Notes: generated from the sequence alone by a model not told the origin. A stretch of 64,000 nt of DNA from an uncultured Kiloniellaceae bacterium (GCA_947493695.1 CANLSF010000005.1:434001-498000), one strand, 5' to 3'. Positions 18,575 to 27,279 are shown, counted from the first letter of the stretch. Numbers and translations: made by a program.

Positions 18575-19570
18575 ATGTTGATCGAACTTTACCCAGACTC
18601 CGCAAACGGGCTGTTCCTTGCCCAGATATTGCTCTTTGCCCTGGCGCTGGACTCGGCGCTGGGCGACCCAAGATGGCTTTATAGCGTCGTTTCACACCCC
18701 GTCGTCCTGATCGGCGGTTTGATCGAGCGCGAGGAAAAGCGCCTGAACCGCCCGCATCTTTCACGGCCATGGAAAATCTGGCAGGGCATGCTGCTGAGTT
18801 TCTGGGTGATCGGCATATCGACGTTGGTCGGGGTCCTGATCACGTGGGCCGCAGGCTGGCTGCCTCTTGGTTGGGTTCTGGAGGTTCTCGCAGTCAGCAG
18901 CCTGATGGCCTTCCGGGGGCTTTACGACGAAGTCAAACGGGTCGCGGTTTTCCTGGACCGGAGTCTCGCCGACGGCCGCTGGGCGGTCAGCAAGATCGTC
19001 GGGCGCGATCCGGAAAGCCTGGATGACGCCGGGGTCGCGCGCGCCGCCGTGGAGAGTCTGGCGGAGAATTTCTCTGACGGCGTGGTCGCACCGCTCTTCT
19101 GGTACTGCCTGCTGGGCCTGCCCGGCCTCTGCGCCTACAAGGCAATCAACACCCTGGACAGCATGATCGGCCACCGGAGCCCGCGCTACGAGGCCTTTGG
19201 AAAGTTCGCCGCCCGACTGGACGATCTGGCGAACCTTATTCCAGCCCGTCTCGCAGGCCTCTTCCTCGTAGTCGGCGCCGCCCTTCATCCCGCTGCGGAC
19301 CATCGCAAGGCCTGGAAAGTCATGCGCCGCGATGCCCGCAAGCACAATTCGCCGAATGCCGGCTGGCAGGAAGCCGCGGTTGCCGGGGCGCTCGACTTCG
19401 CGCTCGCCGGGCCGCGCCGCTACGGCAAGAGCGTGGTCGACGATCCCTGGATGGGCAACGGTCGCAGCAAGCTGGGCAGCGACGATATCAACGCCGCGCT
19501 CAGCCTCTACATCCTGGCCGGTATCCTAGCCGCAGTAACCGCCGTCGGCGTGCTTGTCCTTCTGGGTTAG
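18575..19570 (+). CDS. cbiB: Adenosylcobinamide-phosphate synthase (CbiB/CobD type)
   Basis: CbiB is an integral membrane enzyme that attaches the aminopropanol (phosphate) arm to adenosylcobyric acid. The 331-residue protein has family motifs: LDSALGDPRWLYSVVSHPVVLIG near the N-terminus, AVESLAENFSDGVVAPLFWY, KAINTLDSMIGHRSPRYEAFGKFAARLDD and the later NSPNAGWQEAAVAGAL. Several hydrophobic segments fit the expected topology. It is called cobD in aerobic-pathway nomenclature. It is divergent from cbiX (198 bases between starts) and converges with the flavoprotein gene, with only three bases between the stops. Confidence 0.95.
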   Translation: MLIELYPDSANGLFLAQILLFALALDSALGDPRWLYSVVSHPVVLIGGLIEREEKRLNRPHLSRPWKIWQGMLLSFWVIGISTLVGVLITWAAGWLPLGWVLEVLAVSSLMAFRGLYDEVKRVAVFLDRSLADGRWAVSKIVGRDPESLDDAGVARAAVESLAENFSDGVVAPLFWYCLLGLPGLCAYKAINTLDSMIGHRSPRYEAFGKFAARLDDLANLIPARLAGLFLVVGAALHPAADHRKAWKVMRRDARKHNSPNAGWQEAAVAGALDFALAGPRRYGKSVVDDPWMGNGRSKLGSDDINAALSLYILAGILAAVTAVGVLVLLG

Positions 19571-19573
19571 GAC

Positions 19574-20791
19574 TTACGAGGCGGCTGCCGTCCGGTCCTC
19601 ATCCCGGGCGTCAATATCGGCAGCTGCCAGAATAGCCGCCCTGTCGTCTCGCGGCGGGTAGATCAACTGGCTGTTAATGAAGCTTTTGAGTTTTTTCGCC
19701 TCCTCGCCGATCTTCTGCACTTGGCGGTCCCAGCCAGTTGTATAGACAGCACCTGACCGCCCGAGATCCAGACAAGTCTGATAGAAAGGCTGGCGATAGG
19801 GCCGCAACGGCAGGTCCAGAAGATCATGCGCGGCATTGAATCCCGCCATCTGGCCCATAAAAATTGCGTGTTGGCAGGACATTAGAGCGATATTCTCATC
19901 ATCAACGTAAGCACGAGCCACATCGCCTGCAGCGTAGACACCCTCCACGCCGATAACCCGAAGCGTCACGTCTGTTGGCAGGCGCCCCATCTCGTCACGT
20001 TCAGGCGGCAACTGAGCCGTAAGTGGGCTTGCCGTCAAACCAGCTGTAGAGATGACACTGCGAGTCTCGATCGATTCTCCCGTTTCGAGAAGAATATGTC
20101 CTTCTCCGACCGAGGTTACCTTCGCATTCAGGCGCAAATTGACACCGGCGTCCGCAAGCGCAGCCTCGATGACCGGCCTTGGATTGGCGCCTAGGCTCGC
20201 GCCTACGGTGGCTTCTCGATCAACGAGGAAGATGGCAGCCTTTGCTGCTCGCTCTGCTCCGCTGTGGATTTCAATGCGTCTCCGCAACTCCAGGGCCAGC
20301 TCAATTCCGGTAAAGCCCGCCCCCAAAATCACAAAAGAATCCCGACCTGGAACATATGGCATAGCGGCGAGCGCCTGCAGGTGTTTGTCAAAGGCAACAG
20401 AGGCTTCGTAATCGTCGATTGACCAGCCATACTCGGCGAGACCGGGCACCGGAGGTGCAGCCAAATGACTGCCGGCGGCCAGGATCAAGCGATCATAGCT
20501 CAAGATCTCAGGACCGTTTTCAGCGCTGACCTCGACCGTCTTACTAGATGGATTAATGCCTTTCACCGTCGCAACCAGCAGCTCGACGCCGACCGGCTCC
20601 AGGACGGGTACCAGTGGTATGCGCAGACTTTCGGGGTCCGGCTCGTAAAGCCGCGGCCTCATTGTCAGATAGGGATCCTTCGATACCAGTTCGATTTCGA
20701 GTTCCCTGCCGTGATGAATGGCTTCTCGCGCGGCAACCAGCGCCGCCCAGACACCGGCGAAGCCGCCGCCAACCACCAGGAGTTTCTGCAT
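19574..20791 (-). CDS. NAD(P)/FAD-dependent oxidoreductase, NDH-2-like
   Basis: A flavoprotein of 405 residues with two dinucleotide-binding motifs: KLLVVGGGFAGVWAALVAA at the N-terminus (FAD) and FVILGAGFTGIELALELR near residue 165 (NAD(P)H). It also has the late VYAAGDVARAYVDDE FAD motif. This is the pyridine nucleotide-disulfide reductase fold, closest in outline to type II NADH dehydrogenases. There is no clear C-terminal membrane helix, so a soluble NAD(P)H:acceptor oxidoreductase is equally possible. The ATG at 20791 precedes the FAD motif directly; the open frame reaches 20914 inside the upstream gene. It lies 16 bases downstream of the Rrf2 gene, so it is probably the main target of that regulator. 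Confidence 0.82.
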   Translation of the reverse strand: MQKLLVVGGGFAGVWAALVAAREAIHHGRELEIELVSKDPYLTMRPRLYEPDPESLRIPLVPVLEPVGVELLVATVKGINPSSKTVEVSAENGPEILSYDRLILAAGSHLAAPPVPGLAEYGWSIDDYEASVAFDKHLQALAAMPYVPGRDSFVILGAGFTGIELALELRRRIEIHSGAERAAKAAIFLVDREATVGASLGANPRPVIEAALADAGVNLRLNAKVTSVGEGHILLETGESIETRSVISTAGLTASPLTAQLPPERDEMGRLPTDVTLRVIGVEGVYAAGDVARAYVDDENIALMSCQHAIFMGQMAGFNAAHDLLDLPLRPYRQPFYQTCLDLGRSGAVYTTGWDRQVQKIGEEAKKLKSFINSQLIYPPRDDRAAILAAADIDARDEDRTAAAS

Positions 20792-20807
20792 TTGTAAGGG
20801 TCCCTTT

Positions 20808-21344
20808 TCAGCTGTTCTTTTTCCGGCCGCGCGCGGCCTGTCGTTGAAGGTTCCGATCCCGAAACCAGTCCTCGTGTGCCGCCATAAACGCGGAAGGCAC
20901 CTTCTCACCCACACTGGACATCAGATCCACAAGCGTGGTCCCCGCCAGCACTAGGCGCATTTGTTGCTCGGCAGACCGCATCACCGCGTGGATCGAGCAA
21001 AGGCCGCTGGTCGCCCACTTGGGTGGCTCATCATCGAACAGCACACAGTTCCTGCGGATTTCCCGGCAGCGGAAGAGCGGCTTTTCCCCTTCCAAGGCAT
21101 CGACCACATCCAGGACGGTGATCTTGTTCGCCGGACGCGCGAGCAGATACCCGCCCCGCACGCCTTCCTCCGACGTCACCAACCCGGCCTTTTGCAACTG
21201 GGAAAAGATCTTTGCAACATAGGCCGGCGGCAGATCCTGATAATCCGCCAGATCGCGGCTTGACGGTGGCTTGCCATCGACCGGGTTCACCAGGTTCAGC
21301 AGACAATGAAGTCCGTATTCGACGATGCTGCCATAGAGAGCCAT
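20808..21344 (-). CDS. Rrf2 family transcriptional regulator with Cys ligand set
   Basis: The 178-residue protein starts MALYGSIVEYGLHCLLNLVN and has the Rrf2 winged helix (LPPAYVAKIFSQLQKAGLVTSEEGVRGGYLLAR). It also has Cys93, Cys100 and Cys116 with a nearby His119, the placement at which IscR, NsrR and RsrR bind an Fe-S cluster. The spacing between the second and third Cys is longer than in IscR or NsrR, so the exact cluster type is open. It probably senses NO, redox state or iron. A 14-base-arm inverted repeat abuts its start codon, indicating autorepression. Its operon partner is the FAD oxidoreductase downstream. Confidence 0.9.
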   Translation of the reverse strand: MALYGSIVEYGLHCLLNLVNPVDGKPPSSRDLADYQDLPPAYVAKIFSQLQKAGLVTSEEGVRGGYLLARPANKITVLDVVDALEGEKPLFRCREIRRNCVLFDDEPPKWATSGLCSIHAVMRSAEQQMRLVLAGTTLVDLMSSVGEKVPSAFMAAHEDWFRDRNLQRQAARGRKKNS

Positions 21345-21377
21345 TTTAAACTCCGATACATTTTATCCGAGTTTAAA
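21345..21377. promoter_or_regulatory. Operator of the Rrf2 regulator (33-base inverted repeat)
   Basis: The arms TTTAAACTCCGATA (21345-21358) and TATCCGAGTTTAAA (21364-21377) are inverted repeats with one mismatch around a 5-base spacer. The repeat begins at the base next to the Rrf2 start codon and lies 115 bases before the divergent DAO-family gene. Its size and near-perfect symmetry fit a dimeric regulator, most simply the Rrf2 protein itself. The position would allow repression of the regulator-flavoprotein operon. Confidence 0.7.
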
Positions 21378-21492
21378 AAATCCTGATCCGGAGTCAAGCC
21401 CGGATCGAGACCTTTCAGGTAAATTGTACAACTGCTGGTGACGCGATAAGCTCCTCCTCTGTTCCTTAGGTTATCTCTTAAGAAAGCACTCT

Positions 21493-22824
21493 ATGGGCCC
21501 CAAACCAGATCCCTTCACAGGGGATGAGAAGCTTCCCCCACGCGCCAGCGTCGTCGTGATCGGCGGCGGCATTGTCGGGACCTCGACGGCACTTGAGTTG
21601 GCGGAGCGCGGCATAGACGTTGTGCTCTGCGAAAAGGGAATCATCGCCGGAGAGCAATCCAGCCGAAACTGGGGCTGGTGCCGCCAGATGGGGCGCGATC
21701 CACGCGAAATTCCTTTGATCCAGGAATCCATGCGGGCCTGGCGCGGCTTGAACCAGCGCATCGACGCGGAGACCGGGTACCGTGAATGCGGCATTCTTTA
21801 TCTTTGCGAAACCGATGCCGATATGGAGAACCGGGAAACCTGGCTTGACGAACATGCCAGACCGCATCAGCTCTCCTCGCGCATGATAGGCGCAGAACGC
21901 ACTCAAGAGCTGGCCCCCGGATCAACCATCAAGTGGAAAGGCGCGCTCTACACCGAAAACGATGGCCGCGCCGAACCGCAGAAAGCCGCGCCTGCTATAG
22001 CCAAAGCGGCCCAGGGACTTGGCGCCAGGATCTTTACCGGCTGCGCCGTGCGCGGCATCGAAAAACAGGCCGGACGGATCAGCGGCGTGATCACGGAGAA
22101 AGGGCGGATTGACTGCGATGCCGTGGTGCTGGCAGGCGGTGCCTGGTCACGGCGTTTCTGCACCAACACAGACGTCGAACTCCACGCGCTCAACGTGGTC
22201 AGTTCCGTCTCCCGCACCGAAGCCATTGAGACGGGGCTGGAAACCTCTGCCGCCGGAAAGAACTTTGCTTATCGGAAACGCCTCGATGGCGGTTATACAT
22301 TGGCTCACGGCGGCGTCAGTGTTGCCGATATCGTGCCCGACAGCTTCCGTCTTTTCTTCCCCTTCATTCCCAATCTGCGGGCTGAGTGGCCGTACTTGAA
22401 ACTCAGGCTGGGCAAAGCTTTCATCGAAGAAGCCCGCATGCCACGGCATTGGGCGCTGGATAGCGTCTCCCCCTTCGAAAAAACGCGCATCCTCGATCCG
22501 GAACCCGTGATGTCCATCATCGATGAGTCGGTTCGAAACTTAAAAGCCGCCTACCCTGCGTTCAAAGATCTCAAGATCGCCCAGAGCTGGGCCGGCTGCA
22601 TCGATGTCACACCCGACGCCGTGCCGGTAATTTCGGAGGTGGCCGAGATTCCGGGTTTCTTCATCGCCAGCGGCTTCTCCGGACACGGCTTCGGTATTGG
22701 CCCCGGCGCAGGAAAGCTGATGGCGGATCTGGTAACCGGTGGTCCCACCTGTGTCGACCCCGAGCCCTTCCGTCACAGCCGTATGACAGATGGCTCGAAG
22801 GTCACGATGATGGCCGAGGTCTAG
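21493..22824 (+). CDS. FAD-dependent oxidoreductase, DAO (amino acid oxidase) family
   Basis: The 443-residue protein has an N-terminal Rossmann FAD motif (VVVIGGGIVGTSTALELAERG) and a SSRNWGWCRQMGRD segment following the first FAD block. The C-terminal ASGFSGHGFGIGPGAGKLMADL motif is typical of DadA/SoxB-type amine oxidases of the DAO fold. Such enzymes oxidise D-amino acids, sarcosine or other amines. The substrate cannot be named, and no second subunit or acceptor gene is adjacent. Its stop codon interlocks with that of the convergent P450 gene through a shared CTAG. Confidence 0.87.
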   Translation: MGPKPDPFTGDEKLPPRASVVVIGGGIVGTSTALELAERGIDVVLCEKGIIAGEQSSRNWGWCRQMGRDPREIPLIQESMRAWRGLNQRIDAETGYRECGILYLCETDADMENRETWLDEHARPHQLSSRMIGAERTQELAPGSTIKWKGALYTENDGRAEPQKAAPAIAKAAQGLGARIFTGCAVRGIEKQAGRISGVITEKGRIDCDAVVLAGGAWSRRFCTNTDVELHALNVVSSVSRTEAIETGLETSAAGKNFAYRKRLDGGYTLAHGGVSVADIVPDSFRLFFPFIPNLRAEWPYLKLRLGKAFIEEARMPRHWALDSVSPFEKTRILDPEPVMSIIDESVRNLKAAYPAFKDLKIAQSWAGCIDVTPDAVPVISEVAEIPGFFIASGFSGHGFGIGPGAGKLMADLVTGGPTCVDPEPFRHSRMTDGSKVTMMAEV

Positions 22825-24122
22825 GTACCTTGCCAGTTCAACAGAGGAATTCGACCGTTTTGGGAAGGCCGGTAGGAAAACCCGCAAACCAGTGAGTCCA
22901 GACTGATCGGCGACGCCAGAATTTGGCGCACAGCCCCTTCCGCGAGAGCCAATGCCATGTGAGCGCCAGGACAGAGGTGTGCCCCGGCACTAAAAGTAAA
23001 CAGGACCGGGTCCGGGCGTGCGGGATCGAAACCCGCGGGATCGGGGTTTGCGGCGGGGTCTCGATTCGCGGCAGCCAGGATCAGGAGAACGGCATCCCCT
23101 GCCCGCATTTCATGGCCCGCAATCTCGGTATCCGCAGCAAGAAACCGCCGCGTGTTCTGGACCGGTGAGTCGTGGCGAGCAACCTCACTGATGACAGCAC
23201 TCAAGAGCCCGGGGTCAGCCTCTATCCTTCCCCTAAGCCCGGGCCGCTTTGCCAGCGCGACCATTGTGTTACCGATCAATCCTGCCGTCGCATCATAGCT
23301 CTGCGATAAAAAGCCGATTGCGTTTGCAATGATTGCGCCTTCGTCGTGACCGGCATGGCGACAGGTAGAGCGTGCAAAGCTGGAGAGGAGACCAGCATTA
23401 CCCGGCACACCCCTGGGATTTTTGTAATCGGGGAACTGCGCTTGTTGAAGCAGCTGCTGAAACAACCCCATCAGAGCGTCGGAGGCAGCGCTCCCCCGCG
23501 CAATCTCCTCAGGCGTGCTGCCTGGCGCAATCGCGCGTACGAAACCGTCTGTCCAGTTTACGCAGTCTGGCAAGAGATTGCTCGGAACGCCCAGAAGTGA
23601 TCCAAGGACATAGACCGGAAGCGAATAGGCGATATCGGGAGTGAAAACCCCCGCTCCGTCCCGGGGAAAAGCCGCGAAAAGATGCTGCATCCAGGTTTCG
23701 CTGCGAAGCGTCAGCCCTCTGGTGTCGACCGGCGCCAATGCACCGCAGACGGCCCGCTTAAGCAGGGCTTGGCGCTCCCCGTCCTGCATTCGAACAAGAT
23801 CGGCGAAAACCTCCCCTACCCGCGTCCCTTTGAGAGGCTTGGGAACGGCTTCTTCCATGGGTCGCACCCGAAAGCTGCTGCACCTTAAAATGCTCTCAAC
23901 AACATCGGCACTGGACGCCACCCACATTCCAAGCGTCTCGTCATAGTAGATTGGGCGCCGCCCGGTGAGATCACTGTAAAAGTCGTAGGGATTCCACGCG
24001 GTCACAGCGGAAATCGGATCAAGCGCCCCTGCCGGCGGGGCATTCTCGAGAGCTTGCGGATAAAAACCTGGGCCGGATGCCTGGCGCAGGTTCGTTGCCT
24101 GTCGTGTGGTTTCTCTATTCAT
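22821..24122 (-). CDS. Cytochrome P450
   Basis: A soluble bacterial-type P450 of 433 residues. The haem-thiolate loop is FSAGAHLCPGAHMALALAEG, with Cys384 as axial ligand. The ExxR motif is present as EVAR in VISEVARHDSPVQNTRR. The I-helix segment reads GFLSQSYDATAGLIGNT and lacks the usual (A/G)Gx(D/E)T oxygen-activation motif, so proton delivery may differ or the substrate may supply it. No ferredoxin or ferredoxin reductase gene is adjacent. The substrate is unknown. It converges with and overlaps by four bases the DAO-family gene. Confidence 0.93.
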   Translation of the reverse strand: MNRETTRQATNLRQASGPGFYPQALENAPPAGALDPISAVTAWNPYDFYSDLTGRRPIYYDETLGMWVASSADVVESILRCSSFRVRPMEEAVPKPLKGTRVGEVFADLVRMQDGERQALLKRAVCGALAPVDTRGLTLRSETWMQHLFAAFPRDGAGVFTPDIAYSLPVYVLGSLLGVPSNLLPDCVNWTDGFVRAIAPGSTPEEIARGSAASDALMGLFQQLLQQAQFPDYKNPRGVPGNAGLLSSFARSTCRHAGHDEGAIIANAIGFLSQSYDATAGLIGNTMVALAKRPGLRGRIEADPGLLSAVISEVARHDSPVQNTRRFLAADTEIAGHEMRAGDAVLLILAAANRDPAANPDPAGFDPARPDPVLFTFSAGAHLCPGAHMALALAEGAVRQILASPISLDSLVCGFSYRPSQNGRIPLLNWQGT

Positions 24123-24368
24123 GCCCGGAAGACTACAATAGAATCCGACGTCGATGCTTCGGTACAGGCCGTAGTGTTACAAGGCTCAACTAGCCGCAAA
24201 ACCGAGGCAAAATGCCCCTTTAAACTCCGCGTTTGTCCGGGGAAAACAATCGTGGCAACCTGCTAATCGAGATAAGTATGAGTGTCGCGTGCCGTCTCCG
24301 CCGGATTTAAACGCCTCACCAACGAACATCGGCACTGCATCGTCACGAACAACAGCGAGGAAATCCCA

Positions 24369-25124
24369 ATGTCCGTCACTGCCGTCAAATCGCTTCGCGA
24401 CAATGGAGCCCACTTTGAAGAGCGCGTCGATCTTGCCTGCGCTTTTCGCTGGACCGCGAAACTGAACATGCATGAGTCGGTCGCCAACCACTTCAGTCTG
24501 GCGGTGAATGAGGACGGTTCGCAGTTTCTGCTGAACCCCAACGGCATGCATTTCTCGCGCATCCGCGCCAGCGACCTGATCCTGATCGACGCGAACGACC
24601 CAACCACCATGGATCAGCCCAATGCGCCGGAACGCACGGCCTGGGGCCTGCACGGTGCGATCCATCGCAATAGCCCGCAGGCCCGCTGCGTTCTGCATGC
24701 TCATTCGAAATATGCCACCGTTCTGGCAAGTCTGGCCGACAGCACCATCCTGCCGATCGACCAGAATACAGCGCGTTTCTTCAATCGCATTGTGGTTGAT
24801 GAAGGCTACGGTGGTCTGGCCTTTGACGATGAAGCCGAGCGCTGCTCCCAGATCCTCGGTGACAAGAAGGTCATGGTGATGGGGAACCACGGTGTCTTGG
24901 TGACCGGTGAAAGCGTCGCGGAAGCTTTCGATTGCCTCTACTACCTCGAACGCTCGGCAGAGACCCTGATCACGGCCTATATGACGGGTCAGCCGCTGCG
25001 TATCCTCTCCGATGAGGTCGCCGAAAAGACCGCGCAGCAATGGGAAGCCGACGAGCTGGGACAAAATCATTTTCGTGAGCTGCGCCGCATGTTGGATGAA
25101 GAATCGCCGGAGTACCGGACATAG
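24369..25124 (+). CDS. Class II aldolase/adducin family protein
   Basis: The 251-residue protein shows the family zinc-site motifs HAHSKYATVLASLAD and MGNHGVLVTGES, plus the early HESVANHFSLAV segment. Members are Zn-dependent aldolases or decarboxylases such as fuculose-phosphate aldolase. Many in this subgroup are annotated only as class II aldolase/adducin, so the substrate is open. The ATG at 24369 follows GAGGAAATCCC; an earlier in-frame start at 24282 lacks support. The histidine phosphatase gene follows 14 bases downstream and probably shares the transcript. Confidence 0.88.
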   Translation: MSVTAVKSLRDNGAHFEERVDLACAFRWTAKLNMHESVANHFSLAVNEDGSQFLLNPNGMHFSRIRASDLILIDANDPTTMDQPNAPERTAWGLHGAIHRNSPQARCVLHAHSKYATVLASLADSTILPIDQNTARFFNRIVVDEGYGGLAFDDEAERCSQILGDKKVMVMGNHGVLVTGESVAEAFDCLYYLERSAETLITAYMTGQPLRILSDEVAEKTAQQWEADELGQNHFRELRRMLDEESPEYRT

Positions 25125-25138
25125 AATTAAAAGGTGAA

Positions 25139-25693
25139 GTGCTGGCACCGAAAGAATTTTACTTTCTCCGGCACGGTGAAACCGACTGGAATCTGGAAGG
25201 TCGCGCTCAGGGACAAACCGACGTTCCTCTCAATGACCGGGGACGAGATCAAGCGCGCGCGGCCCAGTCCCTCACGCAACACCTGCCGATCAAAACGATC
25301 TGCTGCAGTCCCCTCTCTCGCGCTCTCGAAACAGCGCAGATTCTTCAGGAGGCACTTGGCTGCCCCCTGGAGGTGATCGAAGAGCTGCGAGAGTGCAGTT
25401 GGGGGGATTGCGAAGGCGGCAGCAAAGGCGAGTGGTTCAAGGACTGGAAACAGGGTGTCGCAAATCCTCCTGGGGCGGAACCCTATGCGCGCTTTCTCAA
25501 GCGGGCCCTTTCAGGCCTCAACCTGTCACTCGACCGCCCAGGCCCTGTGTTGATCGTGGCACACGGAGGCGTATACTGGTCAGTGCAGAAGTACGCGGCC
25601 CTGGGGGCTGAATTCGACCTGCCCAACGCCACCCCGGTCCGGCATGACCCGCCACGAGAGGCTTTCCCCTGGTGGCAAGCAACGGAGCTCTAA
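25139..25693 (+). CDS. Histidine phosphatase family protein (phosphoglycerate mutase-like)
   Basis: The 184-residue protein begins with the phosphohistidine motif FYFLRHGETDWNLEGRAQGQTDVPL and has CSPLSRALETAQIL and the second catalytic His in VLIVAHGGVYWSV. This is the branch-1 histidine phosphatase fold. Most such short members are phosphatases of sugar phosphates, nucleotides or alpha-ribazole phosphate. A CobC role is possible given the B12 cluster 6 kb away, but nothing specific shows it. It starts with GTG at 25139 after AAGGTG. Confidence 0.88.
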   Translation: MLAPKEFYFLRHGETDWNLEGRAQGQTDVPLNDRGRDQARAAQSLTQHLPIKTICCSPLSRALETAQILQEALGCPLEVIEELRECSWGDCEGGSKGEWFKDWKQGVANPPGAEPYARFLKRALSGLNLSLDRPGPVLIVAHGGVYWSVQKYAALGAEFDLPNATPVRHDPPREAFPWWQATEL

Positions 25694-25731
25694 GTCCGTC
25701 AGGATTCCACAACCTAGTAGAGCCATAGCGC

Positions 25732-26298
25732 ATGACCTATTTCACTGACGCTTTGACCGCCATGGCCCGCAATTCGGCCTGGGCCAATCATCGATTGCTC
25801 ACTGCCTGTTGCGCCCTGACGCAAGAGGAGTTCATCGCTGAACGAACCGGTTTCTTTCCTTCGATTTCAGACACGCTCAACCATAATCTGCAGGTGGACT
25901 GTTTCTATATCGACGCTTTGGAGGGCAACCCAATGGGCCCCGCCAGTAGAACACTGCCCGCAGAAGACACCGCGCCAAAACTAATGGCGGCACAGAAAAA
26001 GTGGGATCAACACCTGATCACCTTCTGCGAAGCCCTGATGCCACAGGACCTTCAACGTGAGGTCAGGCTGGTCCGGGGTGAGGATATCAAGCTGGAAAGG
26101 ACCGACAGGATTTTGCTCCACCTTTTCCAACACCAAATTCATCACCGGGGTCAGGCGCACGCAATGCTATCAGCCACAAGCGTCGCCCCGCCTCAGCTCG
26201 ACGAGTTCTTTCTCTCCAGCGATCTGACCCTGAGAGAAGACGATTTAAAGGCAATGGGCTGGGATTCCCATCAGCAAACACTGTCCGAGCCAATCTAG
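25732..26298 (+). CDS. DinB family protein
   Basis: A 188-residue four-helix-bundle protein with the DinB/YfiT outline: MARNSAWANHRLL near the N-terminus, a first metal His in SDTLNHNLQVDCFYIDAL, and HLFQHQIHHRGQAHAML carrying the pair of His ligands. DinB-fold proteins are often Zn/Ni-binding and some act as bacillithiol or mycothiol transferases or maleylpyruvate isomerase-like enzymes. The role in this organism is unknown. It follows the histidine phosphatase by 38 bases and may be cotranscribed. Confidence 0.88.
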   Translation: MTYFTDALTAMARNSAWANHRLLTACCALTQEEFIAERTGFFPSISDTLNHNLQVDCFYIDALEGNPMGPASRTLPAEDTAPKLMAAQKKWDQHLITFCEALMPQDLQREVRLVRGEDIKLERTDRILLHLFQHQIHHRGQAHAMLSATSVAPPQLDEFFLSSDLTLREDDLKAMGWDSHQQTLSEPI

Positions 26299-26544
26299 AC
26301 TTTGCTTACCCATTACAAAAAAAACGGCAAGCAACTCTCATTCTGAGAAAAAGATTCGAAACACTCCCTGACTACTATCCAAAGTGCCGGTATTGTCTCC
26401 AGATAATGCTTCGCTCTCTTGACAGCGACGCGTTATTCTTTCAAGACCGGTCATGCTTCAGAAGGATGGACCTGCAGGTACAGCTTGCCTACCCGCAGAT
26501 GGCAACATCACCGGGGTTTAGTTACGTTCTTCTGGTCAGCAGGG

Positions 26545-26550
26545 TATAAT
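26545..26550 (+). promoter_or_regulatory. Perfect -10 box upstream of the carbonic anhydrase gene
   Basis: TATAAT lies 36 bases before the ATG at 26586 in a 287-base intergenic region. There is no good TTGACA at 17 bases, only TTACGT at 26522-26527, so an extended or activator-dependent promoter is possible. Confidence 0.4.
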
Positions 26551-26585
26551 GCCGAATCAGATGATAAACAGAGTGAAGTAGATTT

Positions 26586-27227
26586 ATGCGCAGAGTATCC
26601 GACCTCATTGACGGATATCATCGTTTCCTGAGCGGTAAGTATCCGGAGGAAGCAGAACTCTACAGATCCTTGGCCGAAGTCGGGCAAGCGCCGAAAACCA
26701 TGGTCATTGCCTGTTGCGACAGTCGTGTAGACCCTGCTGCGATCTTCAATGCAGGTCCGGGCCACTTGTTCATCGTGCGCAACGTGGCGAATCTGGTCCC
26801 GCCTTTCGAACCGAATGGCGACTATCACGGAACCAGTGCGGCCGTTGAGTACGCGGTGCTGTCGCTGGAGGTCGAGAACATCCTTGTGATGGGCCACGGC
26901 CGGTGCGGCGGCATCCGGGCGTTCCTGGACGGCCTCCATCAAGAGCCCAGCGAACACACCTTTATCGACAGCTGGATGTCGCTTCTGTCTCCCGCGCGCG
27001 AGGAGGCTCTGCGCGACTGCGCCCATGAACCGATCGAGACCCAACAGCGCGCGCTCGAGCACGCCTCAATCCGCAATTCGATTGAGAACCTGAAAACTTT
27101 CCCCTTCGTCAAAGAGCGGTTCGATGACGGACGTCTTCGCCTGATGGGCGCCTTTTTCGATATTGCGGAAGGCCGGCTTATGACGTTGAATCAGGAAAGC
27201 GGGAAATTCGAAGCGGTAGATCAATAA
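26586..27227 (+). CDS. Beta-class carbonic anhydrase
   Basis: Catalyses reversible CO2 hydration in the cytosol. The Zn ligands are visible: Cys43 in VIACCDSRVDP, His104 and Cys107 in MGHGRCGGI. The Asp45-Arg47 dyad and the HLFIVRNVANLVPPF segment are in place. 213 residues is typical. The start has only weak Shine-Dalgarno character (GTGAAG). A symmetric hairpin lies just after the stop. CO2/bicarbonate supply would suit a sulfur-oxidising lifestyle suggested by the nearby sox genes, but a general housekeeping role is equally possible. Confidence 0.96.
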   Translation: MRRVSDLIDGYHRFLSGKYPEEAELYRSLAEVGQAPKTMVIACCDSRVDPAAIFNAGPGHLFIVRNVANLVPPFEPNGDYHGTSAAVEYAVLSLEVENILVMGHGRCGGIRAFLDGLHQEPSEHTFIDSWMSLLSPAREEALRDCAHEPIETQQRALEHASIRNSIENLKTFPFVKERFDDGRLRLMGAFFDIAEGRLMTLNQESGKFEAVDQ

Positions 27228-27246
27228 CGGCATGAATCCGATCTGC

Positions 27247-27279
27247 TCTGATCAGGATTTCAGCCTGCGGCTGATCAGA
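27247..27279. terminator. Symmetric hairpin between convergent carbonic anhydrase and BKACE genes
   Basis: TCTGATCAG at 27247-27255 and CTGATCAGA at 27271-27279 are perfect 9-base arms with a 15-base loop. The right arm overlaps the last bases of the BKACE gene. No U-run follows on either strand, so it may act as a weak bidirectional terminator or an mRNA end-stabilising hairpin. Confidence 0.4.
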
